Shown here: one piece after another, positions 45,735 through 55,392 of the stretch
Layout: each line of letters starts with the position of its first letter
Position numbering within the stretch: the stretch's first letter is position 1
DNA from: Symbiodinium natans
Lineage: Eukaryota > Sar > Dinophyceae > Suessiales > Symbiodiniaceae
NCBI GenBank assembly: GCA_905221605.1
Contig: CAJNDS010000559.1
Location: forward strand, 50,156 to 114,155
Direction of reading: 5' to 3'
DNA length: 64,000 bases
The notes under the pieces: model-generated
What the model saw: the letters and a program-made list of their open reading frames with translations, nothing else
The model's database searches: none
What the model was told of the DNA's origin: nothing
Position numbers and translations under genes: made by a program

Positions 45735-45922
45735 CTAAACCCTAAAAGGAATAGGTTTGGGTGGCTTTGCCGCCTTGGACGGCGTGGGGTGGGAGAAAAG
45801 TGTTAGACTAAGATGGCCCTCTGCAATCGGGCCAAAGCTGCTCTTCGCACCTCACCGAAGCTTTCGAGCTTGTTCCGAAACCTCACCTTCACAGCATCTA
45901 CGCGCTATCACAGCAAGCCCTA
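45735..45922 (+). repeat. Dispersed GTTTGGGTGG element, copy E (longest)
   Basis: TAAACCCTAAAAGGAATAGG, GTTTGGGTGGCTTTGCCGCC, GGCGTGGGGTGGGA, ATGGCCCTCTGCAATCGGGC and GCTGCTCTTCGCACCTCACC. Left half like copy D, right half like copy C, so it is probably closest to full length. Confidence 0.65.
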
Positions 45923-46118
45923 ACCCTAAACCCTACACCCTAAACCCTAAGCCCTAAACTCGAAGCCCTAAACCCTAAACCCTAAACCCTAAACCCTAAA
46001 CCCTAAACCCTAAACCCTAAACCCTAAACCCTAAACCCTAAACCCTAAACCCTAAACCCTAAACCCTAAACCCTAAACCCTAAACCTAAACCCCAAACCC
46101 TAAACCCTAAACCCTAAT
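45923..46118 (-). repeat. CCCTAAA array
   Basis: About 25 units with a few variants at both ends. Confidence 0.95.
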
Positions 46119-46144
46119 AAGTTTTGTAGGGTCCCCATCTCTAG

Positions 46145-46213
46145 GACTTGGGCCTTGGGGTCGAACGCCAGGAAGTGGAGCTCAGCCTGCTGGACAAAAC
46201 TGACTATGACAAG
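46145..46213 (+). CDS. Candidate exon, phase 0, well-formed
   Basis: CATCTCTAG acceptor and GTGCGG donor enclose 23 codons: DLGLGVERQEVELSLLDKTD and YDK. Acidic, helix-prone. One of the most convincing islands, but too short to name. Confidence 0.55.
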
Positions 46214-46219
46214 GTGCGG

Positions 46220-46400
46220 GAAAGCAAGCCCCTAAGCCCTAAGCCCTAAACCCTAAGCCCTAAACCCTAAACCCTAAGCCCTAAGCCCTAAACCCTGAGC
46301 CCTGAGCCCTAAGCCCTAAACCCTAAGCCCTAAGCCCTAAGCCCTAAGCCCTAAGCCCTAAGCCGTAAGCCCTAAGCCCTAAGCCCTAAGCCCAAAACGC
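46220..46400 (-). repeat. (CCCTAAG)n array
   Basis: About 24 units, CCCTAAG with some CCCTAAA. Confidence 0.95.
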
Positions 46401-46852
46401 AAATCCTAAACCCCAAACCCCTTTTTTACCCAAACCCTAAACCCCTGCTCCGAAGCCTTAAGCCTTTCATAGTGCAGGGTTTGGGGTTTAAGCACCCTCA
46501 TCCAATTGTGGATTTGTCATTATCCAGCCATCATTTTTCTCCCTTTCTGCCTCGAACCCTATCGAATCCCCAAATGATTCGGAGAGGTTCGTCGCACCTT
46601 TGGGGGGGGTTCTTAGAATGTTTGGCCCGTTAGGTCTAAACCCTAAACCCTAGACCCTAAACCCTAACTCCTACACCCTAAACCCTAAACCCTGAAGCCG
46701 TACCAAACCACAAAGCTCTGAGGCCCCAGAGAAGCGTAAGCAGAAGGCCTGACCTTTCCCCGAAAACCCTAAACCCTCGACGGTTTTAGGTTGTTCAGGT
46801 GACTAAACCTTAAACACTAAACCCCACACCCTAAACCCCAAACCCAAATTCT
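46401..46852. other. Filler with CCCTAAA words
   Basis: Short CCCTAAA runs at 46630-46700 and 46760-46850 around complex pieces. No exon recognised. Confidence 0.4.
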
Positions 46853-46950
46853 GAGCCCCTCAAGTTCTTCAAGCTTGTTGGGACCCGGCAAAGGCGCCAA
46901 CAGAGGCGCCACCACCGCAGCTTGAAGTCAGAGAGGAGCCCAAACAATCG
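46853..46950 (+). CDS. Exon-like island, very basic
   Basis: EPLKFFKLVGTRQRRQQRRH then HRSLKSERSPNNR, ending at GGTTTAGGG. The Arg/His-rich part could be a nuclear signal or a coincidence of CGCCA repeats. Confidence 0.35.
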
Positions 46951-47032
46951 GTTTAGGGTTTCGGGTTTCGGGTTTAGGGTTTGGGGCTAGGGTGTTTGAG
47001 GTGTTCAGGGTTGAATTCAGGTTGAGTTAGGG

Positions 47033-48756
47033 TTAAACTAGGGTTGGCTCAAGGCTCTCGGCTCGAGTGAGAAGGCAAGTGGTAGGCAGTTTTCAGGTAG
47101 GGTAGCTGCCTAGATGCCATGGAGCCCACCCTCTAAGAGGGATAGCCTGGCTATCATAACCTCAGAGGTGAGCCGAGAGGGAAGGTGCATCCTTCGACTG
47201 GAGCGAACTACCAGGGCAGGGCACTTCCGCGATGCCCAGTCCCTGGAGCAGAGTTTCAGCGAGCGTGCCAAACAGGGATGCCTTCCATGGGCCTCGTGGC
47301 CAAGTGGCACCGAGGCAGCAGAGGTGCAGACCCTCTGACCCGAACAGATAGGGGCAAGTGCCGGCGGACAGGGATCAGCCCAGTATGCTTCGGGGGGACC
47401 GCAAGGCACGGTTAGTAAGAGAGTGAAAGCCGGAGCTGCGGACGAGCCGAGTCAACTGGTCTGTACAGCCTGTTGCTAGACTTGCAATCCCTGGAAAGCT
47501 GAGAGTTTGGGAGTCTGCAGTGGCGATTAGGGAACGTGATGCAGTGGCCAGCAGGCCGAAAGCACATGCCCCCTTCTGGAAGCCTGCTACATTGTCTGTG
47601 GCTTGTAACGGGCTATCGCCTACACTGGCTGCTAACCAGTTCAACAATTGGCTTGAAGTGTGAGATAGATCTGGCGGGCTCTTTCGTGACTCACACAGCC
47701 AGAGGTTTTATCCTCTTTGAGATGAGTGGTATAAGGCCCTCCTGACCTTTGTCATGCTGGGGTATGCCCAGTCCTACCAAGCTTAGTGTCAGGAGTTTTA
47801 GTTTGTCCACCTTGGCCTTGCCTAGGACTCATCTACAGTAAATCCACACTGGCGGCAGTGCTTGAGAGTGGGATAGCTACCAGAGGCAAGATTCCGCCTT
47901 AGGCGCTGCCTGAGGTTTATGTTTGTTTGGCTTCTGCCTGGCGTGTTTCCCCGCGCCAGTGCACTTCGTGCATGGGGGAATTGAGGGGAAAGCGTGGTCC
48001 CCGCGCCTTGTTGAGGGGAGGCGTCGACCCTGCGCCAAATATACCAAGTTGAGGGGTGCAGTGTCCCATAAGCCTTGTCCAGGTGGTCCCATCCACCCTC
48101 GCACAGGGTAGTTTTCAGGAGGTGCTTTCTGGAACCCTCCACACAGTGTCCTGGAGTGCCAGACGCCAGGAGTGTGGAGGTGGCATCCTCGGGCTGTGAA
48201 GTGGCGGGCTTCACTGCCCAGGGCCCACAGGGCTGCAGGCTGAGCAGTTACGGCAGTTCTTTCCTCTCAGCTGAAGCAGGCGGACAACCCTGTAGCTGGG
48301 CCAAACCAATTTGTACAGGTAATTGGTGCCTGTGGCCGAGGGGTCGCAGGTTCTGAGTGCAGAATGTATATGCCTTGCTGTGCACCAGGAGGGATGCCCT
48401 CTTACTGACAGGAAAGGGAGAAGGGTAGTTTGCAAGCGGACATGAGGCAATCCGCACCCACAGATTGGGGCTACCCTCTCACTCAGTACTGGGAAGAGGA
48501 GCGATTGGTGGGGCTCGGTGGAGCTTAGCAGCAGCGAGAGGTGCCACCCTCTAGTGAGAGGCTGAGGCAATGACCTCATAGGCTTGAGGTCCCACCCTCA
48601 GTAGTGGTACTAGTAGCAGAAGGCTTTACCTGTACAGTTAGCCTCTGCTGCTCAAGATAGTGTAGTGGTACATAGCAGTACGGACTCCGGTCCCAAACAC
48701 CAAGACGGTGGACTCGCAAACCAATCTCAACTCGGAAAAAATTAAACTAGGGTTGG
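47033..48756 (+). mobile_element. Retroposed insert with 15-bp target-site duplication
   Basis: TTAAACTAGGGTTGG stands at 47033-47047 and again at 48742-48756. The second copy is preceded by CTCGGAAAAAA, a short A tail. The 1.69 kb between has no telomere-like repeat at all, unlike everything around it, so it looks like a reverse-transcribed RNA. Its first bases after the duplication are CTCAAGG, which with TTGG gives TTGGCTCAAG, the last ten bases of the dinoflagellate spliced leader. No frame exceeds about 130 codons; the longest is on minus (47822-48214, ends KHCRQCGFTVDES). A non-coding RNA, a decayed mRNA or an unknown retroelement are all possible. Confidence 0.65.
48390..48650 (+). repeat. 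ACCCTCTNNTGAGAGG hairpin motifs in the insert
   Basis: GCCCTCTTACTGACAGG, ACCCTCTCACTCAGTACTGG and CACCCTCTAGTGAGAGG follow one another. Similar words are near the left end (CACCCTCTAAGAGGG at 47129). At 48610-48650 AGCAGAAGGCT pairs with AGCCTCTGCTGCT. This suggests a structured RNA. Confidence 0.45.
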
Positions 48757-48779
48757 GTTACGGTTGAGTCAGGGTTTGG

Positions 48780-49193
48780 GACTCCAGGGTTAAACGTCGA
48801 GGGTGGAGGGTTGAGGATGTAGGGTTTAGGGTATTCGGACTCCTTGGGTGTTGGACTCGTATGATCACGCTGTCACACCTTCTCTGAACCCCAAAACCCG
48901 AGAATCTGCACCCGAAACGAAACCCCAGTCTTTCGCATTCCGGTTCAGGCAGCCGATGTCGACTTTTGACAGGGCTTCTCTGAACTCAAGAATCAAACGG
49001 GCAAGTCTTGCTGCAGGCTTCTTCTCCGGGCTTAGAGGCGTAGCGAAGTTCTTACTGGGGTTTGAAGGGTTAGTGTGGAGTTTAGGGAGTTTAGCGGCAA
49101 AGAGTCGTTTTTGTTTGCCAAAACTTGGGGCTAGAGGCTGAAAGCCTGGAAGCAAGCCCTAAACCCGCAGCGATATCCAAGCCTTTCTCACAG
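48780..49193 (+). CDS. Candidate exon in a complex stretch
   Basis: A + frame open at 48848-49141 holds ETKPQSFAFRFRQPMSTFDR and ASLNSRIKRASLAAGFFSGL, protein-like until about 49060, then repeat-like. The minus strand is also open over the same bases. The + reading is slightly preferred. Confidence 0.35.
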
Positions 49194-49300
49194 TAATATA
49201 GGGGTCGGAAGAATTCAAAATGGTAGTCCCTTATGGCCCTTTTACAAGTATACTATAATAACCCCCAAAGCCCTACTCCAATTATTCAGGCCCTGAAACT
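49194..49300. mobile_element. AATATAGGGG family, copy 3
   Basis: TAATATAGGGGTCGGAAGAA, TCCCTTATGGCCCTTTTAC, TATACTATAATAACCCCCAA and AATTATTCAGGCCC. Same order as the other copies. Confidence 0.7.
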
Positions 49301-49565
49301 ACGCCTTTAGGAACTACCTTCAACCCTCGACCCGTAACTCGAGTTCGGGTTCACATGGACGCCCAAGGTATGATGCGAATGTAAGTGGTGAGCTCAGGGT
49401 CGGCCTTGCAAGATGTCTGTGGGCCCTCAACCGCAAGCCCTAAAGCACCATGGAGCTGAGCTTTAAACCCCTAAGAGTCTACTCCAAAAGGCTCCCACCG
49501 AATGACCCGGGGGAGCGGGACTGTTTAAATTTGAAGGCCCATCGCTGAGTTTTGGCATCGCTGAA
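49301..49565 (+). other. Complex stretch
   Basis: An open frame at about 49335-49440 (RYDANVSGELRVGLARCLWA) may be an exon. No clear splice pair; otherwise CCCTAAAG words. Confidence 0.25.
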
Positions 49566-49571
49566 GAAAGG

Positions 49572-49800
49572 TTGGACGCAGAAAAGTTGGGGAAGGCATG
49601 TGATCAAAAGCCAGGTCGAACACAAGGCGACAAGGAGGGCCACGAGAGGACACTTTCCATGTCCTTGTTCATAGCTGTGCCATCCTTGTTCTTGATCGTT
49701 ACCGCTGCTGCATCAGTGCTTAGGGCTTGGGGGGTTTTTGTTGCAGTAGAGAGTCTCCAGGGCTTGAGGGTACACATTGTTACCAGCCCCCCGGCCCCCC
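49572..49800 (+). CDS. Candidate exon with membrane segment
   Basis: Open from before 49572. A polar, Lys/Gln-rich part (KLGKACDQKPGRTQGDKEGH) is followed by a hydrophobic segment, SLFIAVPSLFLIVTAAASVL, long enough to span a membrane. The frame then runs through C-rich sequence and a foldback to 50015, which is probably not translated. Unknown protein. Confidence 0.4.
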
Positions 49801-49856
49801 TCCCCCCACTCTTCCACCCAAACATCCACATGCCACCCACCCAGCAACCACCCCCC

Positions 49857-49973
49857 ATTGTAGGGGTCGGACTAATTACCAATTGTATTCCCCTATGGTC
49901 CCTTCATAATTATACTTTAGTATCCCCCCAAAACCCTATTCGGATTTTTTTAAGGCCCCTATGTTACGCACCA
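49857..49973. mobile_element. AATATAGGGG family, copy 4
   Basis: TTGTAGGGGTCGGACTAATT, ACCAATTGTATTCCCCTATG, TAATTATACTTTAGTATCCC and AAGGCCCCTATGTTA. AGGGG and CCCCTA ends form the inverted pair. Confidence 0.75.
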
Positions 49974-50007
49974 CGACTAGTGATTTTCACCTTTCCGTCC
50001 TCAACAG

Positions 50008-50095
50008 ATTCCTGAGGCGGGGCGAACAACAGTGACAACGAGGACTTTGCCCGCCTGGCTTTGTGTTGACGCGCTTAGGTTTCAATTCAGGTTAA
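50008..50095 (+). CDS. Candidate exon
   Basis: TTTCACCTTTCCGTCCTCAACAG-type acceptor. The frame gives IPEAGRTTVTTRTLPAWLCV and DALRFQF. Unknown; a second frame is open with an acidic NNSDNEDFARLA piece. Confidence 0.35.
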
Positions 50096-50440
50096 AGGCT
50101 TCAGGACCTCTGACTTTAAGGTCCTAAAGTCTTGGTCGTTTTGGGCTGTAGTTTGCCTACGCTGGCGGGGTTCTGCCGGGCTTCGTGTTGACAGTCTGCT
50201 ATCAGGAGTTTGAGTGAATGCCCAGCCCAAATCCCGCACCCTAAGCCCTACACCCGAAACCTTCGAAATTATGTACCAAAAGAGTATTTCAACCATTCTG
50301 TTGTGATGATACTGATGTTTGTTATGCATCAAGCTATAAGTCCCTCCCTACATGAAACCCCCAAAGAGAAGTCAACTGAAAACGCCCTGAAACCCCTTAA
50401 CCTTAAAAAACCATACAATCCCTAAAGACCCTGAACCCTA
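50096..50440. other. Complex stretch
   Basis: Small frames on both strands (50087-50332 minus, 50210-50425 plus); neither recognised. It ends in CCCTAAA words. Confidence 0.25.
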
Positions 50441-50690
50441 AAAAACCCCTATAAACCCTGAAGACCCTAAACCCTTAGAACCCCATGAGCCCCATAAACC
50501 CTATAAACCCTGCAAACCCTATACACCCTACACACCCTATGAACCCTACAAACCCTATAAACCCCATAAGGCCCTATAAACCCTATAAACCCGAAACCCT
50601 ACAAAAACCCTGTGATTGCAACGGCCCTATACAACCCTAAACAACCCTAACCCTAAACCCTTAACCCTAAACCATAAACCCTATAAAAAA
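50440..50690 (-). repeat. CCCTATAAA / CCCTACA degenerate array
   Basis: CCCTATAAA, CCCTACACA and CCCTAAAC units in mixed order. Confidence 0.85.
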
Positions 50691-50699
50691 ACCCTGAAG

Positions 50700-50795
50700 G
50701 CCCAACCGCCGCCTCCGATGCCAGGTCCAAGGCCAGACCTTTACAGAACGGCCGGGGCTCCCGGAAAGCTCTGGCATGAGCGTCTATGGAGTTGA
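50700..50795 (+). CDS. Candidate terminal exon
   Basis: After ACCCTGAAG, 31 sense codons and TGA: AQPPPPMPGPRPDLYRTAGA then PGKLWHERLWS. Pro-rich then aromatic. Unknown. Confidence 0.4.
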   Translation, partial: AQPPPPMPGPRPDLYRTAGAPGKLWHERLWS

Positions 50796-50811
50796 GGGAG
50801 CTTCCAAGCCC

Positions 50812-51040
50812 AAAGCCCTAAGCCCTAAGCCCTAAGCCCTAAGCCCTAAGCCCTAAGCCCTAAGCCCTAAGCCCTAAGCCCTAAGCCCTAAGCCCTAAGC
50901 CCTAAGCCCTAAGCCCTAAGCCCTATGCCCTAAGCCCTATGCCCTATGCCCTAAGCCCTAAGCCCTAAGCCCTAAGCCCTAAGCCCTAAGCCCTATGCCC
51001 TAAGCTCTAAGCTCTAAGCCCTAAGCCCTAAACCCTAAAC
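50812..51040 (-). repeat. (CCCTAAG)n array
   Basis: About 30 units, CCCTAAG with a few CCCTATG. The longest array of this variant. Confidence 0.96.
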
Positions 51041-51262
51041 CCCCTAAACCCTACAAACCTTGAACCCTGAGCCCTAAAGACCGTTTTGAAGCCCTAATTC
51101 CTAAACCCCGGTTCCTAAACCCTAAGCCCTAAACCCGAATGGAGCACGAAAGCCCCAAAGGGCTCAGGGCTTGGAATAGTGTGTGGGGGCCGCAAGGCTG
51201 AGAATGTGCTTCAGGGCTTAGAGCTGTTGGCTGTTCGGGTTCGGGGGCTTTGGGGGCTGAAC
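51041..51262. other. Degenerate filler
   Basis: CCCTAAAC and GGGCTTAGAG words with no recognisable exon. Confidence 0.35.
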
Positions 51263-51398
51263 TGCTGAACCCTAAACCCTAAACGCTGAACCCTAAACCC
51301 TAAACCCTAAACCCTAAACCCTAAACCCTAAACCCTAAACCCTAAACCCTAAACCCTAAACCCTAAACCCTAAACCCTAAACCCTAAACCCTAAACCG
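51263..51398 (-). repeat. CCCTAAA array
   Basis: About 19 units. Confidence 0.95.
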
Positions 51399-51427
51399 CT
51401 TGAGGGTTTCGGGCGAGGCCTCCGGAG

Positions 51428-51520
51428 GGCGCCACCACGACATCCAGCACCACAACCTCACCAGGACGGCCCGGGGGAAAGAGCTTTTGCCCCAGCAAAT
51501 TGCCTTGAAAGCCGATAAAC
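51428..51520 (+). CDS. Candidate exon, His-rich start
   Basis: GCCTCCGGAG acceptor. The frame gives GRHHDIQHHNLTRTARGKEL, then LPQQIALKADK. A GA donor is possible after ACCAG. Another frame is Ser/Thr-rich with a stop. Confidence 0.4.
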
Positions 51521-51529
51521 CACCAAACC

Positions 51530-52440
51530 CCTGACCCTAACTGACCTATGCCCTATACCTTAACCCTCTAAACCCCTAAACCTCTAGACCCCCAGACGTG
51601 TGGCCCCAAAATGGCTACAGCCTCTTGAAGAAGCCACCGCTCCCTTATTGCACAACCACGATTTAGGGTTTAGGATTTAGGGCCTTTAGGGGTCAGTTTT
51701 GACTGGTATGTGCGTAGGTTTAAGGGTTTGGGTGGGGGAGCAAGGGGGGGGGGGGTTTAGAACTGAAAGCGCTGGGCCGCATGCTGGTTGAGGTTTGGGA
51801 ATTTAATGGTTTTAAGGTTTTGGGGCTTCAGGGTTTATGTTTGTGAGGAGGTTTATGGGATTTTTCTTCACTTGGTTTATAAGCACTGTACGACTACATA
51901 GGGTTTAGATCGTTTAAAAGGTTATGAAGCTCTAGAGGGCTTGTAAGGTTTAGAAGGTTTATGTAGGCGTAAAAGGTTTACAAGGTTGATGAGGTTCATA
52001 GGGTTTACGGTGGCAGGCAACGAGACCAGCTCCACCCAGAAAGGTGCCACGACAACTGCCGGGGGCCTGGGCTCTTTGTTGTCTCGGCTTAGGGTTTAGG
52101 GTTTAGGGTTTAGAGTCTCGGGCTTAGGGCTCAGGTCAGGGTTTAGGGCTTAGGGCCCAGGGTTTGGGGTTCTTAAGGCTTCGGGTGTAGGCTTGAGGCT
52201 GTCTAGGGAACTTGACTCCAACCTGAAGCCTAAACACCTGGACCACAGCCCCTATACACCCTCAAAGCCTCTGTCTGCTACCCTGCAAACCTCTTAAGCC
52301 CCCGAAGGCCCTAACCCTAAACCCCTGAGATGCTATATATCACAAGGCCCTAAATCCCTAAATTACTAAACCACCCCCTTAGAACCCTAAAACCCCTAAG
52401 GCCCTAAGCCACCTGAAAACCGCCTAAGCCACCTAAAACT
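51530..52440. other. Degenerate filler
   Basis: CCCTAAACCTC words, a G run at 51742, GGTTTATAGGGTT-type words to 52010, short TTTAGGG runs at 52088-52160, then CCTAAAACC words. 52010-52075 is complex with no clear frame. Confidence 0.45.
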
Positions 52441-52442
52441 CC

Positions 52443-53700
52443 AAGGCCGCCCCCTCCAGCAATGCCACCACCACCGCGGCGGGCACTACCACGTCCTCAG
52501 CCCCGCCCTGAGGATGACTGAGGGTTTAGGGTTTAGGGTTTAGGGTTTAGGGTTTAGGGTTTAGGGTTTAGGGTTTAGGGTTTAGGGTTTAGGGCCTCTA
52601 GGGTTATAGGGTTTAGGAGGGCTCGAGCCCCTAAGCACTCATAGAGCTCTAAAGTTCTAAAGGGTTTTGTTTCTTCGGGAGTCAGATTTCTTAGGGTTTA
52701 GGGTTAAGGGTTTAGGGTTTAGGGTTTAGGGGGAGTCAGATTTCGGATTCAGGGTTTAAGAGTCTCCTTCCTAAAGGTTGGTATTTAAGGAAGGAGATAT
52801 GGGCCGTGGTAGGTGGCTTGCTGTCCTGGGTTTGCTTGGGGTTGCCGGGGTTTAGGGGTTAGGGGCTCGTGGCGGCTCATTGGGGTTGAATTGGCTTTCT
52901 TTGGGGCTTGGCGTTTGGGCTTCTTGGAGTTTCGTGGGGAACTTTGGGCCATTCGTTCCCCAAATCCTCAAGCCCCGCAAGCCCTAAGCCCTAAACTCCT
53001 GAAACAACTAAACCACCTAAGCCACTTAAACCACCTAAACCCAACGATGCCCCCAAAACGCCAAGGCCGCCTCCTCCAGCACTGACACCACCACCAGTGC
53101 TGGCACTACCAAGTCCTCAGCCCTGCCCTGAGGATGACTCAGGGTTTAGGGTTTAGGGTTTAGGGGTTAGGGGTTAGGGTTTAGGGTTTAGGGGTTAGGG
53201 GTTAGGGCTTGGGAGGGTTGTGCGCGCCCGAGAGCCCCTAGCTTCCATTGAGCTCTGAAGGGTTTTGTTTCTTAGGGCGTCGGATTTCGGATTCAGGGTT
53301 TGAGGGTATCCTTCTTAAAGGTTGGTATGTAATAAACGAAGGAGATATGGTATGACGTCAAGGGCTTGAACCCGGGGTTTTGGGGATTTTGGGGGTTCGG
53401 GGTTTAGGGGTTAGGGGCTCGTTGCGGGTTATTGGGGTTTGCTGGGCTTTTCTGGGGCTTGGGGCTTGGGGTTCTTGAAGTTTCCTAGGGAACTTTGGGC
53501 CATTCTTTCACCAACCACGAAAACCCTCAAACCCTAAGCCCCATAAACCGCCTAAACCACCCGAACACCCCTCAAAGCACCTAAGCCCAGTGACGCCCCC
53601 AAAACACTAAGGCCGCGCCCTCCGGCACAGTCACCACCACAGCTGCTGGCACCACCAAGTCCTCAGACCTGCCCTGAGGATGAATTGGGTTTAGGGTTTG
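52443..53700 (+). repeat. Threefold tandem duplication with a Ser/Thr or His island
   Basis: AAGGCCGCC...CCAGCA...CACCACCA...GTCCTCAGNCC recurs at 52443, 53063 and 53609, each followed by GAGGATGA and a TTTAGGG run. The spacers share GGTTGGTATTTAAGGAAGG and GGGAACTTTGGGCCATTC. One frame of the island is Ser/Thr-rich with TGA (AAPSSNATTTAAGTTTSSAP), another Pro-rich ending PEDD. Both are open in all three copies, so the coding frame is unsure. Confidence 0.7.
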
Positions 53701-53880
53701 GGGTTTTGGGTTTAGGGCTTAGGGTTTAGGGTTTAGGGCTTAGGGTATGGGGTTTAGAGGTTAGGGGTTGAGGGGTTTAGGGTTTGGGAGGGCGAGACCC
53801 CCTAGCTCCCCCATGATGGAGCTCTACCGGCTCTTCTCTCTTTTTTATTGCGGGTGCCTCGGGTATCTTGGTGGACTCTT
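53701..53880 (+). other. TTTAGGG filler and short complex stretch
   Basis: GGGTTTAGGG words, then CTCCCCCATGATGGAGCTC, which resembles the sequence behind copies one and two of the triplication. Confidence 0.45.
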
Positions 53881-53888
53881 TGGCTTGA

Positions 53889-53996
53889 TAGCCCAGTGGT
53901 ATCCTTTTTTCCCCTTTTTTTGGGGGTTCAAGGTTCCCTTGTAAAGTAGCCAACCCCCCAAAAGGGTGCCCTTATTGTAATATGGTTACTGGGCTA
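53889..53996. mobile_element. Foldback element FB5
   Basis: TAGCCCAGTGGTATCC at the left faces GGTTACTGGGCTA at the right. Inner TTTTTGGGGGTT faces AACCCCCCAAAA. The left end mimics a tRNA A-box, but it is one arm of the inverted repeat. Confidence 0.65.
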
Positions 53997-54029
53997 CTAA
54001 GTAGGTGGTACCCCAATACCCAGATCTTT

Positions 54030-54066
54030 TCTTTTTTTGGGGGGGGGGGGGGGGGGGGGGGGGGTT
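54030..54066 (+). repeat. Poly-G run
   Basis: Over 25 G after CTTTTTTTGG. Confidence 0.95.
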
Positions 54067-54207
54067 GAGGTTTGGGGTTTGGGTTTCAGGGTTTGACGCC
54101 TGGGGTTTGGAGGTTTAGGGTTTTCAGTCTTGTGTTTGGGGTTTAGGGTTTTAGGGGTCACGGGTCTGGGGCTTATTGGGGGTTCATTGGGGTTTTGTTG
54201 GGTTTAA

Positions 54208-54774
54208 AGGCACAACCGCCTTCGTTCCATCCTCGCAGGCCGAGCCCAAGCCGCCGGTCTCACTGTCGAGGTCGAGAAACCTGGCCTCTTGCCTTTGCGA
54301 CCTGATGGGGACGGCGTCGGAGCAGGCCGAGGTGCCGGCAGTCGCCGTCCTGCTGACGTCTGGGTTGCTCAGTGGGGTCTGCACGGTCCTGCAGCTTTCG
54401 ACTTCGCAGTGTCGTCCGGCCTCCGTGCGGGGCCGACGCTGACTACGTCAGCCCGTGACGGGGCTGCTGCAACTGAGGCGTATGAGGCCCATAAGCGCGT
54501 CCACCAACACACGGACCAGCATTGCAGGGCTGAAGGCTTACAGTTCCTTCCTCTTGTGGCCGAGGCCTGTGGTGGAGGTTGGGGCCCGACTGCTGCGGAC
54601 ACGTGGCGAACGCTTGGAGGCCTCCTAGCTGCCCGGTCCGGGGACAGCCCCGGCGTTGAAACTGAGCGACTTCTTCAAAGCCTGAGCGTCGCCTTGCAGT
54701 GGGAGAACGCCCGCGCTGTCCTCAGACGGTTCCCTGCAGCGGCCGAGGAGGCCGCTCCCTTCCCTGAGCCCTGA
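54208..54774 (+). pseudogene. LINE protein, C-terminal part
   Basis: Open for 188 codons and TGA, without a start because the 5' side is lost. It contains SRRPADVWVAQWGLHGPAAF, DFAVSSGLRAG, and LQFLPLVAEACGGGWGPTA. The RRPADV...FD..V...L and E..GGWG pattern is the conserved end of non-LTR retrotransposon reverse-transcriptase proteins, after the RT domain. The RT catalytic part is absent, so it cannot work alone. The frame is uninterrupted, so the insertion is fairly young or a functional parent exists elsewhere. Confidence 0.82.
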
Positions 54775-55141
54775 TGGCCCTGCGCGCTCCACCCTTGCTG
54801 CTGCAGCCTTCCTCGTCGGGTGTTCCTCCCCGCCTTCCTCGCAGCCGCTGTTTGCTCGGATTGGCAACCTGCCTCTGCTCGCGTCCTCTCTTGCTCCCTT
54901 GCCTTACCGCCTGCCGGTTGGTCCCTTTCCGGCCTTGCCTGGATAATCCAGGACATGTCACACTGAGAGAGGCTGTGCCCCATTGTGCGGCTTGCTTGTA
55001 ATTAGTTTCCCCTTTGAAAACTCGAGTTTGTTTCTAGGTTCGTGCCGCCCTCAGACGTAGGAGTTGGCTATACCAATTGTCGTCGAGCCCAACAGCGGCA
55101 CTTCGTGCAGAGTTGAATCCGAACCCACTCGAAGACCCTCC
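54775..55141 (+). other. LINE 3' region
   Basis: GC-rich, C/T-biased sequence behind the stop. A 97-codon minus frame and a 75-codon plus frame are by-products. AGGTTCGTGCCGCCCTCAGA to 55110 looks coding-like, but lies inside the insertion. Confidence 0.4.
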
Positions 55142-55260
55142 TTTGTTGGGGTTTATGTTGGGGTTTATGTTGGGGTTGTTTGGGGTTTGTTGGGGTTTTG
55201 TTGGGGATTGTTGGGGCTTGTTGGGGCTTGTTGGGGGTTTGTTCTTGGAACTTCGTCGGT
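55142..55260 (+). repeat. GTTGGGGTTTAT degenerate array
   Basis: About nine units of 12-15 bases: GTTGGGGTTTAT, then GTTGGGGTTTT and GTTGGGGCTT. Confidence 0.88.
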
Positions 55261-55392
55261 TGGGCAGGGACCGTAAAGGAATATTTGGATACTTACCCCG
55301 TAAAATCGGAACCCTAAACCTCAGCAAACCCCCTGAAACCTGAACCCCAAACCCAAAAAGCCCTTGTTGAACGCCACCCTCATGGGGGTTTT

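Larger units (their letters stand above)
54193..55155 (+). mobile_element. 5'-truncated LINE with target-site duplication
   Basis: TTTTGTTGGGTTTA at 54193-54206 and TTTGTTGGGGTTTA at 55142-55155 flank 0.93 kb that holds the end of a LINE protein and a GC-rich 3' part without telomere-like repeats. The break falls inside the coding region directly behind the left copy. The 3' end has no A tail, only GACCCTCC. The right duplication then merges with a GTTGGGGTTTAT repeat. Confidence 0.65.

Noticed and set aside
47044-47053. A complete spliced-leader relic or functional leader
   Set aside because: Only ten of about 22 bases match and four of them belong to the target-site duplication, so it is kept only as a hint in the insert.
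52443-53700. Mucin-like Ser/Thr protein gene
   Set aside because: A second frame is equally open in all three copies and no signal peptide or long repeat is present.
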